Positions 53,544-62,987 of a stretch of DNA of 64,000 bases are shown here, one piece after another. Source of the DNA: an uncultured Clostridium sp. (GTDB taxonomy: Bacteria; Bacillota; Clostridia; TANB77; CAG-465); NCBI GenBank assembly GCA_947361355.1, contig CANAIR010000006.1, positions 1 through 64,000 of the forward strand, written 5' to 3'. The position numbers and the translations under genes are program-made. The notes beneath the pieces are model-generated. The model was not told the origin of the DNA and did not search any database. It saw only the letters and a program-made list of their open reading frames with translations. The stretch's first letter is position 1. Every line of letters starts with the position of its first letter.

Positions 53544-53720
53544 CTATTTTAATATTGGATACCCACTATTTTTATTTATAGTATCTTTAATATATTCTAT
53601 GCCTAATATATCTTGTTTTGATTTCATATCGCTAATGCAAATACAATTATTATCGTTATTAAGTGATGCTACCCCATTAGTTGCTCCGCAAGTATTAATA
53701 AAAAAATTAAGAGAAGTTTT
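53544..53720 (-). pseudogene. C-terminal remnant of a GLUG-type repeat surface protein
   Basis: About 58 codons open after a TAA and without any start. They read NTCGATNGVASLNN, then SDMKSKQDILGIEYIKDT and NKNSGYPILK, the usual end of Clostridia GLUG-repeat adhesins (MKS..D......F..DT...N.GYPIL). Only the tail remains. The rest of the 53463-53838 gap holds nothing else I can see. Confidence 0.6.
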
Positions 53721-53755
53721 TTATCATCAGTAGAACTATGGTTTGTTTTTATGCA

Positions 53756-53800
53756 AAAAATAAGTCTTAAATCAAAAATGATTTAAAACTTATTTTTATA
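53756..53800 (-). terminator. terminator of the gene at 53839
   Basis: AAAAATAAGTTTTAAATCA arm and its complement with a T-run. Confidence 0.8.
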
Positions 53801-53838
53801 ATTATATAATAAAATACTGTAAAATTTTCCAACTATCT

Positions 53839-54516
53839 TTATAAAATATCGTTATTACTGCTTTCTTCTATTTCAATCAAAAGTGAGCTAATTGTTAATG
53901 GATGAATATAATAGTCAATATTTTTTCTATTTTGTACAATATATTCACATAAATCTTCTAGAGTAAAAGTTTTATTTAAATTCAAATACTCTTTTATTAT
54001 TCTTATAACTTCAATTTTTACTTTACAGTTATAATTATTCCTTGATAAAATATCTGCAATAGAATAATTAGTAATTTCTAAAATCCTATTTGAGGTTAAA
54101 TTTGTCATACTTTCAAAACATCTTGGAATTTCTTCAATATTATCACTTATCTGTTTTAACAAATCATAATATACTTTTTCATTTTGACATTTTTCACATT
54201 TTTGTAATTGTAATATAGCTAACTCTATTTTAGAATACTCTTTTTCTTCTCCTGTTTTACCATAAAAGTCTATATATTCTTTTTTTAATAGTTTGTACAT
54301 TATACATGAATTAAATTTAATATTTAGCATTTTCAACTCTAAAAAATTTAATACACTTATACTCCGAATTGCATTGTTACATTCAAAACAATCTCCATTA
54401 CATTGTGTATTTATAAAATCTTTTATACCATATTCTTCTATCCTCTTATCACAATCTTTTCTTTTGCAAAAACAACAATATTTTGTCTCATAACATTTCT
54501 TTTTTTCTTTTTTCAT
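53839..54516 (-). CDS. cysteine-rich protein of unknown function
   Basis: A 225-residue soluble, helical protein. The first 55 residues are rich in cysteine (CYETKYCCFCKRKDC, then CNGDCFECNN), with another CEKCQ near residue 107. The layout suggests one or two metal sites, zinc or iron-sulfur. AGGAGG precedes the ATG. I recognise no family. It is a single gene upstream of which lies the ileS terminator. Confidence 0.6.
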   Translation of the reverse strand: MKKEKKKCYETKYCCFCKRKDCDKRIEEYGIKDFINTQCNGDCFECNNAIRSISVLNFLELKMLNIKFNSCIMYKLLKKEYIDFYGKTGEEKEYSKIELAILQLQKCEKCQNEKVYYDLLKQISDNIEEIPRCFESMTNLTSNRILEITNYSIADILSRNNYNCKVKIEVIRIIKEYLNLNKTFTLEDLCEYIVQNRKNIDYYIHPLTISSLLIEIEESSNNDIL

Positions 54517-54601
54517 AGTTTTTTTCCTCCTTAATAATTATTAATTAGTTTTAATTCACTATAGTTATATATATGCAGTTATAATTAAAATATTAATAAA
54601 A

Positions 54602-54638
54602 ATAGGTACTATACAAAAAATTATAGTACCTACTAATT
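54602..54638 (-). terminator. terminator of ileS
   Basis: AGTAGGTACTATA and TATAGTACCTA arms followed by TTTTTA on the minus strand. Confidence 0.85.
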
Positions 54639-54639
54639 T

Positions 54640-57423
54640 TTACATATTATTGTGACATTTTTTACAAATTCCTTCATCAGAAAATTCATGCGCATAAGTC
54701 CAACATCTAGGACACTTTACACCTGTAGATTTTTCAACTACAATTTTATTTTCTTCTGATTTTTTTACGTTTACTTCTGAAACTATTGCAACTAAAGCAA
54801 TACATTCTTTATTAGAATTTATAAACTCATAATCTTTTTCTTTAGCATATATAGTAATCATCGCATCAAGTGCACTACCTATTTCTTTTCTTGCTCTTGC
54901 TTCTTCTATATCTTTTGCAAAACTTTCCTTTATATCAAATATTTTATCCCATTTTTCTACTAATTCATCATTATTATATTTATCATTTTCACTAGGAAAG
55001 TTCTCAAGCAAAATACTCTCTTGCTTTTTATCTTTTGTATTCATAAATGTATACGCTTCTTCTGAAGTAAATACTAAAATTGGTGATATTAATTTTACCA
55101 ATACTTCTAATATATCATACATTGTAGATTGTGAACTTCTTCTTAAAACGTGAGATACATTAAACGTATATAATCTATCTTTTATAACATCTAGATATTT
55201 ACTTGAAAGTTCAGATGTACAAAATCTATGTATTTCATTATATACTAAGTGATATTCATATGTATTATATGCTTCATTGATATATGATACTAATCTATTT
55301 AGTTTATACATCATATATTTATCTAATTCATCTCTTTTTGAATATTCAACATAATCAGACTTAGGATCAAAATCAGCTGTATTACCTAGCAAAAATCTTA
55401 TTGTATTACGTATCTTTTTATATACTTCTGAAATTTGTTTTAATATATCTTTAGAAAGCCTTATTTCACTGTGATAATCAGATGAAGTTGCCCACATTCT
55501 TAAAATATCTGCACCATATTCATCAACTATATCAAGAGGTGCAATACCATTTCCAAGAGATTTAGACATTTTCTTTCCATTTCCATCAACCACCATACCA
55601 TGAGTCACAACTTCTTTATATGGTGCATGACCCTTAGTAGCAACTGATGTTAAAAGAGATGATTGAAACCACCCTCTATATTGATCATTTCCTTCCATAT
55701 ACATATCTGCTGGTCCTTCTGGAAGTCCATAAGACTCATTTAATACACCTGCATGTGATGAACCTGAATCAAACCAAACATCCATTATATCAGTTTCTTT
55801 AACTAGTTTATTACATCCGCATTCACAAGTTACATTCTCTTTTAATATTTCTTCTGGAGTTTTTTCAAACCAACTATTTGAACCTTCTTCTTTAAATAAT
55901 TTTGATACTTTTGAAATAGTTTCGTTATTTATATATTCTTTACCACATTTTTCACAATAAAATATTGGAATTGGAACTCCCCAACATCTTTGTCTAGAAA
56001 TACACCAATCAGCCCTATCTTTTATCATATTAGTCATTCTTTCTACACCCCAACTTGGATACCATTTAACATTATGTATTTCTTCTAAAGCTTTTTGTCT
56101 AAATCCATCTATAGATGCAAACCATTGAGTTGTAGCTCTATATATTACTGGTTTTTTACATCTCCAGCAATGAGGATATTGGTGGGTCAATTCTTTAGCT
56201 GCAAATAAAGCATTAATTTCTTCTAAATACCTTATAATTTCTTTATTTGCCTTTGCATAAAACATACCTTCAAATTTTCCAGCTTCTTTAGTCATGTGTC
56301 CATGCTTATCTACTGGAACTATTATTTCTATATCTTTATATCTTTTACAACACAAATAATCCTCATGTCCATGACCAGGAGCAGTATGAACACAACCTGT
56401 ACCTGCATCAAGTGTTACAAGCAAATCTTTATCACTTCCAAGAATTACTCTTGAAGTTTTGTTTTCAATAATAGGGTTTAAACAGATTATATTTTCTAAC
56501 TCTTTTCCTTTAAAAGTACTAATTATTTCGTAATCTTTAATCTCTCCTATTTGCATTACATTTTCTACTAATTCTTTTGCCATTATATAATTTTCTACTA
56601 TTCCATCTTTATCTGTCTTTACAAGTGCATATTCAAAATCAGGATTTAAAGTTATAGCTTGATTACCAGGTAATGTCCAAGGAGTTGTAGTCCAAATAAT
56701 TACATATGTATTATCTAGATTAACGTATTTAGATATTATTCCATTATCATTTTGTACTTTAAATTTAACATATATAGATGTTGATGTATCATCATTATAT
56801 TCAATTTCTGCTTCTGCTAACGCTGTTTCACAATCGCTACACCAATATACTGGTTTTAAATCTCTATAAATATATCCTTTTTCATACATTTTACCAAATA
56901 CATCTATTTGTTTTGCTTCAAAATCTTTATTTAAAGTTAAATACCTTTTTGATTTATCTTGATAATCCCCCAGTCCACCTAAACGTTCAAACTGAGTTGC
57001 TGTTTTTTCAACTGCATTTAATGCAAAATCCTTACATATTTCTCTAAATTTTGCAACTCCAACCTCATCCTTTGTAATTTTTAATTCTTGTTGAACTTTC
57101 TTTTCAATTGGAAGACCATGAGTGTCCCAACCTGGTACATAAGGTGAATAAAATCCATTCATAGTCTTATATCTTATAATTATATCTTTTAATATTTTAT
57201 CTAAAGCATGACCCGTATGTATATCCCCATTTGCATATGGTGGTCCATCGTGAAGTATAAATTTCTTTCCTGAATTCTTATTTTTTTCTAATGCTAAATA
57301 ATATACTTTATTGTCTAAAAATTTCTTTAAAATAGCTGGCTCCTTTTTTGGTAAGTTTCCCCTCATTTCAAATTCTGTTTTGGGTAAATTAAGTGTTTTT
57401 GAATAATCTTTTTTTTCTTCCAT
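54640..57423 (-). CDS. ileS: isoleucyl-tRNA synthetase
   Basis: Charges tRNA-Ile. The 927 residues have the class I core with the HIGH-type DIHTGHAL near residue 65, the CP1 editing domain (GCVHTAPGHGHEDY), the KKMSKSLGNG loop near 595, the anticodon-binding helices and a C-terminal zinc ribbon CPRC...CKKC. The bacterial short (IleS1-like) form with a zinc tail. Expression is controlled by the T-box leader at 57453-57700. Confidence 0.97.
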   Translation of the reverse strand: MEEKKDYSKTLNLPKTEFEMRGNLPKKEPAILKKFLDNKVYYLALEKNKNSGKKFILHDGPPYANGDIHTGHALDKILKDIIIRYKTMNGFYSPYVPGWDTHGLPIEKKVQQELKITKDEVGVAKFREICKDFALNAVEKTATQFERLGGLGDYQDKSKRYLTLNKDFEAKQIDVFGKMYEKGYIYRDLKPVYWCSDCETALAEAEIEYNDDTSTSIYVKFKVQNDNGIISKYVNLDNTYVIIWTTTPWTLPGNQAITLNPDFEYALVKTDKDGIVENYIMAKELVENVMQIGEIKDYEIISTFKGKELENIICLNPIIENKTSRVILGSDKDLLVTLDAGTGCVHTAPGHGHEDYLCCKRYKDIEIIVPVDKHGHMTKEAGKFEGMFYAKANKEIIRYLEEINALFAAKELTHQYPHCWRCKKPVIYRATTQWFASIDGFRQKALEEIHNVKWYPSWGVERMTNMIKDRADWCISRQRCWGVPIPIFYCEKCGKEYINNETISKVSKLFKEEGSNSWFEKTPEEILKENVTCECGCNKLVKETDIMDVWFDSGSSHAGVLNESYGLPEGPADMYMEGNDQYRGWFQSSLLTSVATKGHAPYKEVVTHGMVVDGNGKKMSKSLGNGIAPLDIVDEYGADILRMWATSSDYHSEIRLSKDILKQISEVYKKIRNTIRFLLGNTADFDPKSDYVEYSKRDELDKYMMYKLNRLVSYINEAYNTYEYHLVYNEIHRFCTSELSSKYLDVIKDRLYTFNVSHVLRRSSQSTMYDILEVLVKLISPILVFTSEEAYTFMNTKDKKQESILLENFPSENDKYNNDELVEKWDKIFDIKESFAKDIEEARARKEIGSALDAMITIYAKEKDYEFINSNKECIALVAIVSEVNVKKSEENKIVVEKSTGVKCPRCWTYAHEFSDEGICKKCHNNM

Positions 57424-57452
57424 AATAATCTCCTTTCAAAAATTATATTAAC

Positions 57453-57700
57453 AAAAAAACACACATACCTGTATAAAAAGGATGTGTGATTATATCTATG
57501 ACATATAGTCTAAAAATTACCTTTATATACAACATACCAACATATGTGTCCTTTATAACGTAAGGAATACGGCGACGCTTACTAAATTTCAGCTAGCAAC
57601 TCGGAGATGATTTTCATAATAAGTTAATTTAACTAGGCTCTCACCATCCCTAGTTCGCTTTGTATTTGGCTTATAATTACTCTTTCTCGTCATAGTTTTT
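57453..57700 (-). promoter_or_regulatory. T-box riboswitch for ileS
   Basis: Minus-strand leader with T-box landmarks in order. The Stem I distal region GGGATGGTGAGAGCC comes first. A specifier loop GAAAATCATC follows, offering an AUC isoleucine codon. Next is the GAGTTGCTAGCTGAAA..AGTAAGCG region, and an antiterminator-type bulge with TTGGTATG, whose UGG can pair with the tRNA CCA end and its next U with discriminator A. Last is a terminator hairpin CACACAT/ATGTGTG with T7 at 57453-57489. Uncharged tRNA-Ile would favour readthrough. The T-box core is unusually degenerate compared with GGTGGTACC. Confidence 0.85.
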
Positions 57701-57732
57701 AATAATTTTTTGTTTTATATTTTTCTTTTGTG

Positions 57733-57761
57733 ATTATATCATATTTTATTTTCAATGTAAA
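57733..57761 (-). promoter_or_regulatory. promoter of the ileS T-box transcript
   Basis: TTTACA, a 17-base spacer and TATAAT on the minus strand. From 57762 to 58045 I see no gene, only AT-rich sequence with scattered stops in all frames. Confidence 0.65.
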
Positions 57762-58045
57762 TATGAATTTAAAAAAATTTTACCATCAAAATACAATAAA
57801 GGTATTTTTTCACTTATATTCTTAACAAATTATAGCTTCTTGCAATAACCTTCCTATAGAACCTATTCTTTTAATTACTTTTCTCTCATTAATTTTTTGA
57901 TATTTTCTGTTAAATTGTTCTACCTAGTTTTAAAGTTTTAGAAAGTTTCTTCTGATAAAATTCAAGGCTTAAAATGTATCTGTTTGATATTGTTGCATAA
58001 ATTTTATCTTTCTATAATATCTTCTATTTCATATTTTACCATTTT

Positions 58046-58636
58046 CTATATTTTCTCTAACTTAACCACACTTTTCCTTAGCAATTGTACTTGTTCTTTA
58101 TCATCAATTACAGCAAGTTTACTAACTTTTATTATTTCTTGATATTCTATTTTAGAAAAATCTATCTCAAGACCTACCTCATTTAAAAGTTGTCTAATAA
58201 ACTCTCTTATAGTTCTACCATTTCCTTCACGAAATGGATGTAATACATTTAATTCTGTCATATAATACGAAATCTGTTTCAATTTTTCATCAAAAGATAC
58301 AAGTCTTAAATTTTCTATATCTATTTTATTTAATAATGTATCTATATTTTCAGAAATGTACTCAAATTGTGCAAACATAAAATTATCTTTTGTAATATTT
58401 TCTTCTCTATATTTTCCAGCAAAATCATAAATATCACAAAATAAATAATTATGTATATATTTTAATCTATTACTATCAAATTTTTCTGGCATACTATGCT
58501 TTCTTATAGTAGCAAGTTTAAAAGATACCATTTGTCTTTCATAATCCTCTAATTTTTTTTCATCTTTTATATTAAGTTTATTTTTTATGACAAAAGAATT
58601 AGGATATGTATATTTTGAATTAACTGCATCGTACAT
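58046..58636 (-). CDS. fic: Fic-domain protein AMP transferase (toxin)
   Basis: The 196 residues form a compact Fic protein with the full active motif HPFREGNGRTIREF near residue 140, so it should transfer AMP from ATP to target proteins. DIYDFAGKYREENI is the usual segment before the core. It has no inhibitory helix of its own. The small gene at 58638 supplies one, so the pair is a class I Fic toxin-antitoxin system like VbhTA or FicTA. One base separates the two frames. Confidence 0.93.
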   Translation of the reverse strand: MYDAVNSKYTYPNSFVIKNKLNIKDEKKLEDYERQMVSFKLATIRKHSMPEKFDSNRLKYIHNYLFCDIYDFAGKYREENITKDNFMFAQFEYISENIDTLLNKIDIENLRLVSFDEKLKQISYYMTELNVLHPFREGNGRTIREFIRQLLNEVGLEIDFSKIEYQEIIKVSKLAVIDDKEQVQLLRKSVVKLEKI

Positions 58637-58637
58637 A

Positions 58638-58805
58638 CTACATATCCCCCATATTTTTAAATCTATTTTTTATTATTTCTATTCCCTCTTGTTCAGTTAT
58701 ACTGTTATTATAAAAATCATTTATTAAGTTTTCATCTTGTTTTGTTATAAATAATCCCTCAACTGCCATAGTAAATTTGATATCATTTATTATCTTTTCT
58801 TCCAT
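58638..58805 (-). CDS. Fic antitoxin (VbhA-like inhibitory helix)
   Basis: A 55-residue protein (MEEKIINDIKFTMAVEG at the start, then ITEQEGIEIIKNRFK). TMAVEG fits the Fic inhibition motif [S/T]xxxE[G/N], whose glutamate blocks the ATP gamma-phosphate site. The stop TAG is followed after one T by the fic start codon, which implies translational coupling. Too short for most gene finders. Confidence 0.85.
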   Translation of the reverse strand: MEEKIINDIKFTMAVEGLFITKQDENLINDFYNNSITEQEGIEIIKNRFKNMGDM

Positions 58806-58929
58806 AACAATCACCTATTAATATTATACCATATTTTAAGTAAAATGTAAAGTTAAAATGAACTTTTGTTTAGTGATTATAACTAATTAAAGGTACAAAT
58901 TTATTAACTTGCACCTTTTATTTATATTC

Positions 58930-58994
58930 TTACAAAATTTGTATCAATACTTTCTTTTATTCTATGCCCATAACATTTTTGTTTACATATTTTA
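58930..58994. repeat. dispersed intergenic repeat, copy C (short)
   Basis: TACAAAATTTGTAT, CTATGCCCATAACA and TTTGTTTACATATTTT in the same order as copies A and B, but without the middle part. Confidence 0.5.
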
Positions 58995-59055
58995 AAAATC
59001 ATATTTATATATAATTATATATCATTTTTTATTTTTTAACAAGATAAATTTAAAA

Positions 59056-60249
59056 TCATACAACTATAAGAGGTATCGTTGTTTCATCTTTAGTAAGTCC
59101 AGAGTGATTACCTTTTGTTGACATTTTATCTTCTAAGGTAATTTTATCACATACCATAAATTTATTATTCACTACAATACCAATATACTCTCCACAAGAA
59201 TTATTTGCATTTTCTGTAAAATTTTCATTTCCAAATAATTTGTATTTTTCTACTTCTTCTTTCTTTAATAAAATTATATCTTCGCTAAATTCTTCTGAAA
59301 ATTTAGTTTCAAACTCTTCTTTATATTCTTCTTTAACAAAAAAACTAATCATTCTAGTATCTATACTAGGTATTGCATAAAAATACTTCGTATAATCATT
59401 GTTTTGATTTAAATATATCATGCTTGTCATATCAACTTGTCCATGATCTGCAATAACTATCATAGTAACATTTTCATCTGTTTTTTTAATATTTATTATG
59501 CCTCTTTCAATCTCATCAATTATATTTTGCACTTCTTTACTTTTAGTACCATAAACATGTGAAGCTATATCAAGTCCATCAATGTATAAATAGCTAAATG
59601 ACTTTTTACTTTTATTTTCTACTATTTTTTTTACTATTTTATTAAAAGCATCTCTTATAGAATAAGTACCATATTTATTTGATTTTTCGCCATTAAATAT
59701 TTTAGAATAATCTGAATTTATAAGCTTTCTATTCATATATATATCTGAATTAATATCTAATTTATCAAAAATACTTTTTATTTTAAATATTTCATTTGCA
59801 TTTATATTTTTCTCTTTTAAATTAATACCTTTTTTATCACTAAAAAGTAATGGATAGTAATTAATATCATGCTTTTTGCTATATTGCCACCAACCAAAAA
59901 TTCCATGCTCTGACGGATAAGAAGCTGATACTAAACTTGTAAGTACACAAGCTGTTGAAGTCGGATTTACTGTTTGTAAAGAAGTTTTTAATCCTCTTTT
60001 TAAAACTGAACTTTCATTTAAATCTTTTACTTTATAAAATCCAAGTCCATCTACTAAAATGACTATTGTATTTTTATCAAGAGTAATTATTTTTTCAAAT
60101 ACTTTATCTTTTTTTATATCAGTTTTTAAATTTGCACCATATTTATTTGCAATAAACTTTATTAAATCAACTATATCTAACTCATCATCTCTTCTGCTTT
60201 GTAAATACTCTTTTAGTTTCTCCATATTTTCATTAGTATTTTTAATCAA
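59056..60249 (-). CDS. alkaline-phosphatase-superfamily phosphodiesterase
   Basis: A 397-residue metal-dependent enzyme of the nucleotide pyrophosphatase/phosphodiesterase group. Metal and nucleophile motifs are in the right order: ILVDGLGFYK, the nucleophile threonine region NPTSTACVLTS, YPSEHGIFGWW, YIDGLDIASHVYG, VIADHGQVD and GNHSG. No signal peptide is seen, so it is likely cytoplasmic. A TTG start is supported by AGGAG nine bases upstream. Substrate unknown. It ends upstream of the fic pair and follows gltX. Confidence 0.85.
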   Translation of the reverse strand: MIKNTNENMEKLKEYLQSRRDDELDIVDLIKFIANKYGANLKTDIKKDKVFEKIITLDKNTIVILVDGLGFYKVKDLNESSVLKRGLKTSLQTVNPTSTACVLTSLVSASYPSEHGIFGWWQYSKKHDINYYPLLFSDKKGINLKEKNINANEIFKIKSIFDKLDINSDIYMNRKLINSDYSKIFNGEKSNKYGTYSIRDAFNKIVKKIVENKSKKSFSYLYIDGLDIASHVYGTKSKEVQNIIDEIERGIINIKKTDENVTMIVIADHGQVDMTSMIYLNQNNDYTKYFYAIPSIDTRMISFFVKEEYKEEFETKFSEEFSEDIILLKKEEVEKYKLFGNENFTENANNSCGEYIGIVVNNKFMVCDKITLEDKMSTKGNHSGLTKDETTIPLIVV

Positions 60250-60288
60250 ATAATCACTCTCCTTAAAAAAACAATATTTTAATTAAAT

Positions 60289-61992
60289 TTATATGTTATT
60301 TTTAGCATTTTCTAGTCTACTAATTACTTCTTCTTTTCCAAGCAATTGCATTATTTGATAAATATCAGGTGTATTATGTCTATTTGTAATAGCAATTCTA
60401 ATAACTCCAGCAAAATCAGCTGTACTTCCAGCATAAGATTCTGGATTTTTTTTGTACTCTTTCATATCAGTACAAAAATCTAATTTTTTAGCTAGCTCTT
60501 TTACATTATTAAACCATGACTCTTTGTCTAATGTTTCATCATAATTTTGAATATATTCTTCTAATATTTTTTTTGTAATATCTGAAGATAATTTTGCTTC
60601 ATTATTATTTAAAAATTCAAATTCATAACCATTTTCTTTGACATCTTTTTTATATAAATCATTGAAGAAATAGAAAAATGTAGGAATAATATCTTCCCAT
60701 TTTATTATATCTTTACGTATTTTTTTTGCTCCATCTCTTTCAAGTGCAAATATTTTTCTTGAATATTCTTTATCTCTAGATATAAGGTTATATATATCTT
60801 CATTATATACTTTTGACCAATTTAGAACATCTTCTAAAACTTCTTTACTGTCTTTTTTTGAAATTATTTCTTTGCTAATATCGTTTAATTTTTGTATATC
60901 AAGTAATGATCCAGCTGAACTTAATTTATTTAATTTAAATGTAAATTCATTATTATCTAAATCCTTATTTTTATTTCTCCACATCTCATAATCTGAATTT
61001 GCAAGTGTAAGTAAATATTCTACTACTGAATTTATAGGATAACCAGATTTTAAAAAGTAAGATACAGCTGCCTCTTTATCTTTTCTTTTACTAAGTTTTC
61101 TCTTACTATTTCCTTCCTTTACCATGATTAAAGGAATATGTACATACGTTGGTGCCACAAATCCCATAGCTTCAAAAAGTTGAATATGTATTGGAGTTGA
61201 AGAAATCCATTCTTCTCCTCTTACAACATGAGTTGTCCTCATAAAATGATCATCAACCACATGTGCAAAATGATAAGTTGGAAGTCCATCTCCTTTTATA
61301 ATTACAACATCTTGGTCATTTTCTGCAATTTCAATTTTTCCCCTTGCCCCATCTATAAATGAAGTCTTTTTAAGATGTGAACCATTAGATCTAAATCTGA
61401 CAATATATTTTTCACCATTTTTTACTCTTTTTATAGATTCATCAATTGATATATTTCTACATTTTGCATATACACCATAATAACCTGGTATTACTTTATT
61501 TGCCTCTTGAGCATCATGAGTTGCTTTTAACATATCAGTAGTACAAAAGCATGGATAAGCAAGTCCTTTTTCTACTAAATATTTAACACAAATTCTATAT
61601 ATATCTTTTCTCTTACTTTGTGTATATGGTCCATACTCTCCTATTTCTTTTCCCTCTGATATTACTCCTTCATCAGGTGTAAATCCAAATTCTGCAAGTT
61701 CTTTTGTAACTAAATCTAAACTTCCCTTTATTTCCCTTTTAGAGTCTGTATCTTCTGCTCTTAAATAAAAAATACCACCTGTTTGTCTTGCAAGTCTTAA
61801 ATCTACAAGTGTTGTAAATAAAGATCCTGTATGTAAAAATCCTGTTGGTGAAGGGGCATAACGTGTTACAAAAGCTCCTTCTTTTAATTTTCTTTTAGGA
61901 TATTTTTTTTCTAAATCTTCTACTGTTTTATTAACATCTGGAAACATTAAGTTTGCAAGTTCTATATATTTTTCTTTTAAATCCTCATTCAT
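60289..61992 (-). CDS. gltX: glutamyl-tRNA synthetase
   Basis: Charges tRNA-Glu, and possibly tRNA-Gln in organisms that use the amidotransferase route. The 567 residues show the HIGH-type APSPTGFLHTGSL near residue 47, RAEDTDSKREI, GDGLPTYHFAHVVDDHFM, the KMSKS-type KLSKRKDKEAAV near residue 300 and a helical anticodon domain. It is longer than the usual 480-500 residues because of insertions in the C-terminal half. AGGTGG site. Confidence 0.94.
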   Translation of the reverse strand: MNEDLKEKYIELANLMFPDVNKTVEDLEKKYPKRKLKEGAFVTRYAPSPTGFLHTGSLFTTLVDLRLARQTGGIFYLRAEDTDSKREIKGSLDLVTKELAEFGFTPDEGVISEGKEIGEYGPYTQSKRKDIYRICVKYLVEKGLAYPCFCTTDMLKATHDAQEANKVIPGYYGVYAKCRNISIDESIKRVKNGEKYIVRFRSNGSHLKKTSFIDGARGKIEIAENDQDVVIIKGDGLPTYHFAHVVDDHFMRTTHVVRGEEWISSTPIHIQLFEAMGFVAPTYVHIPLIMVKEGNSKRKLSKRKDKEAAVSYFLKSGYPINSVVEYLLTLANSDYEMWRNKNKDLDNNEFTFKLNKLSSAGSLLDIQKLNDISKEIISKKDSKEVLEDVLNWSKVYNEDIYNLISRDKEYSRKIFALERDGAKKIRKDIIKWEDIIPTFFYFFNDLYKKDVKENGYEFEFLNNNEAKLSSDITKKILEEYIQNYDETLDKESWFNNVKELAKKLDFCTDMKEYKKNPESYAGSTADFAGVIRIAITNRHNTPDIYQIMQLLGKEEVISRLENAKNNI

Positions 61993-62210
61993 ATTTTTAC
62001 CACCTATCTTTTTATTATATGTATTTATAATTTATATAAACTTAAATATCATCTTTTTTTATTTATTCTTATGTTCTTGCTTCATTATATCATATCAAAA
62101 TTAAAAAGTCTAGTTGTACTTTTGCTAACAATATAACAGTTTAAAAATGTTTTTTTAATTTTTTATCATTATTTAATATATAGAACAAATCACTATATAT
62201 CAAATAATTA

Positions 62211-62239
62211 ATGACAAACTTATATTTTTATGTTATAAT
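62211..62239 (+). promoter_or_regulatory. sigma-A-type promoter
   Basis: ATGACA, a 17-base spacer and TATAAT, 36 bases before the start at 62276. Confidence 0.6.
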
Positions 62240-62275
62240 AAAAATATATTTAATACTATATAAGGAGTTGAAATA

Positions 62276-62935
62276 ATGAAAGATAAATATAAAATGAGCA
62301 TTGAAGAAAATATATTTATTGCTAAAAGAATGTTAGTAGATGTAGTTTATAAAAGTGCAAATTTAGAAGGAATTGCTGTTACTTTTGCACAAACTATTGA
62401 TATTTTAAATGATATAAACGTAGAAAATGTAAAACCTTCGGAAATTGGTAAAGTATGTTGTCTTAGAGATGCTTGGCAATATATAATTGATAATATTAAT
62501 GAAAATTTAGATCTAGCCTTTTTAGAAAATCTTCACTATTTTGTTACTAAAACAGAATTAGAGTATAAATATGTTGGTACAATTAGAACTAATGATGTTC
62601 TTATAAGTGGAACTAGTTGGAGACCTGAAATACCAAATCCAGATAAATTACATTTTGAACTTATTAATTTATTAAATTTAGAAAATAATACTGATAGAGC
62701 GTTATCTATTATGCTTTGGATAATGAGAAAACAAATTTTTAAAGATGGTAATAAAAGAGTTGCTACATTAATTGCAAATAAGATATTAATTGAAAATGGA
62801 TGCGGAATTCTTTCTATTCCAGTTAAACATGATGGAAAATTTAAAAGTATGCTAATAAAATATTATGAAACAAATGAAATAACTGAAATTAAAAATTGGA
62901 TATATGATAATTGCATAGATGGAATAAATGAATAA
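62276..62935 (+). CDS. Fic/Doc-like protein with the catalytic histidine replaced
   Basis: A 219-residue Fic-fold protein. The core motif reads QIFKDGNKRVA where HxFx[D/E][G/A]N[G/K]R is expected, so the base histidine is Gln. GNK.R resembles the Doc kinase branch. An inhibitory-helix motif SANLEG near residue 28 is of the class II self-inhibiting kind, and YVGTIRTNDVLISGTSWRPE is a normal Fic segment. Without His it probably does not AMPylate and may bind nucleotide or a partner. AGGAG site. Own promoter and terminator. Confidence 0.85.
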   Translation: MKDKYKMSIEENIFIAKRMLVDVVYKSANLEGIAVTFAQTIDILNDINVENVKPSEIGKVCCLRDAWQYIIDNINENLDLAFLENLHYFVTKTELEYKYVGTIRTNDVLISGTSWRPEIPNPDKLHFELINLLNLENNTDRALSIMLWIMRKQIFKDGNKRVATLIANKILIENGCGILSIPVKHDGKFKSMLIKYYETNEITEIKNWIYDNCIDGINE

Positions 62936-62941
62936 AATATC

Positions 62942-62977
62942 TGAAAACTGGCTTTGCACTGCATAGCCAGTTTTATA
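62942..62977. terminator. bidirectional terminator
   Basis: AAAACTGGCT and AGCCAGTTTT arms between converging genes. Confidence 0.85.
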
Positions 62978-62987
62978 TATTTTCATA

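Noticed and set aside
57762-58045. Possible decayed gene between the ileS promoter and fic
   Set aside because: Only short frames with frequent stops; no recognisable family motif.
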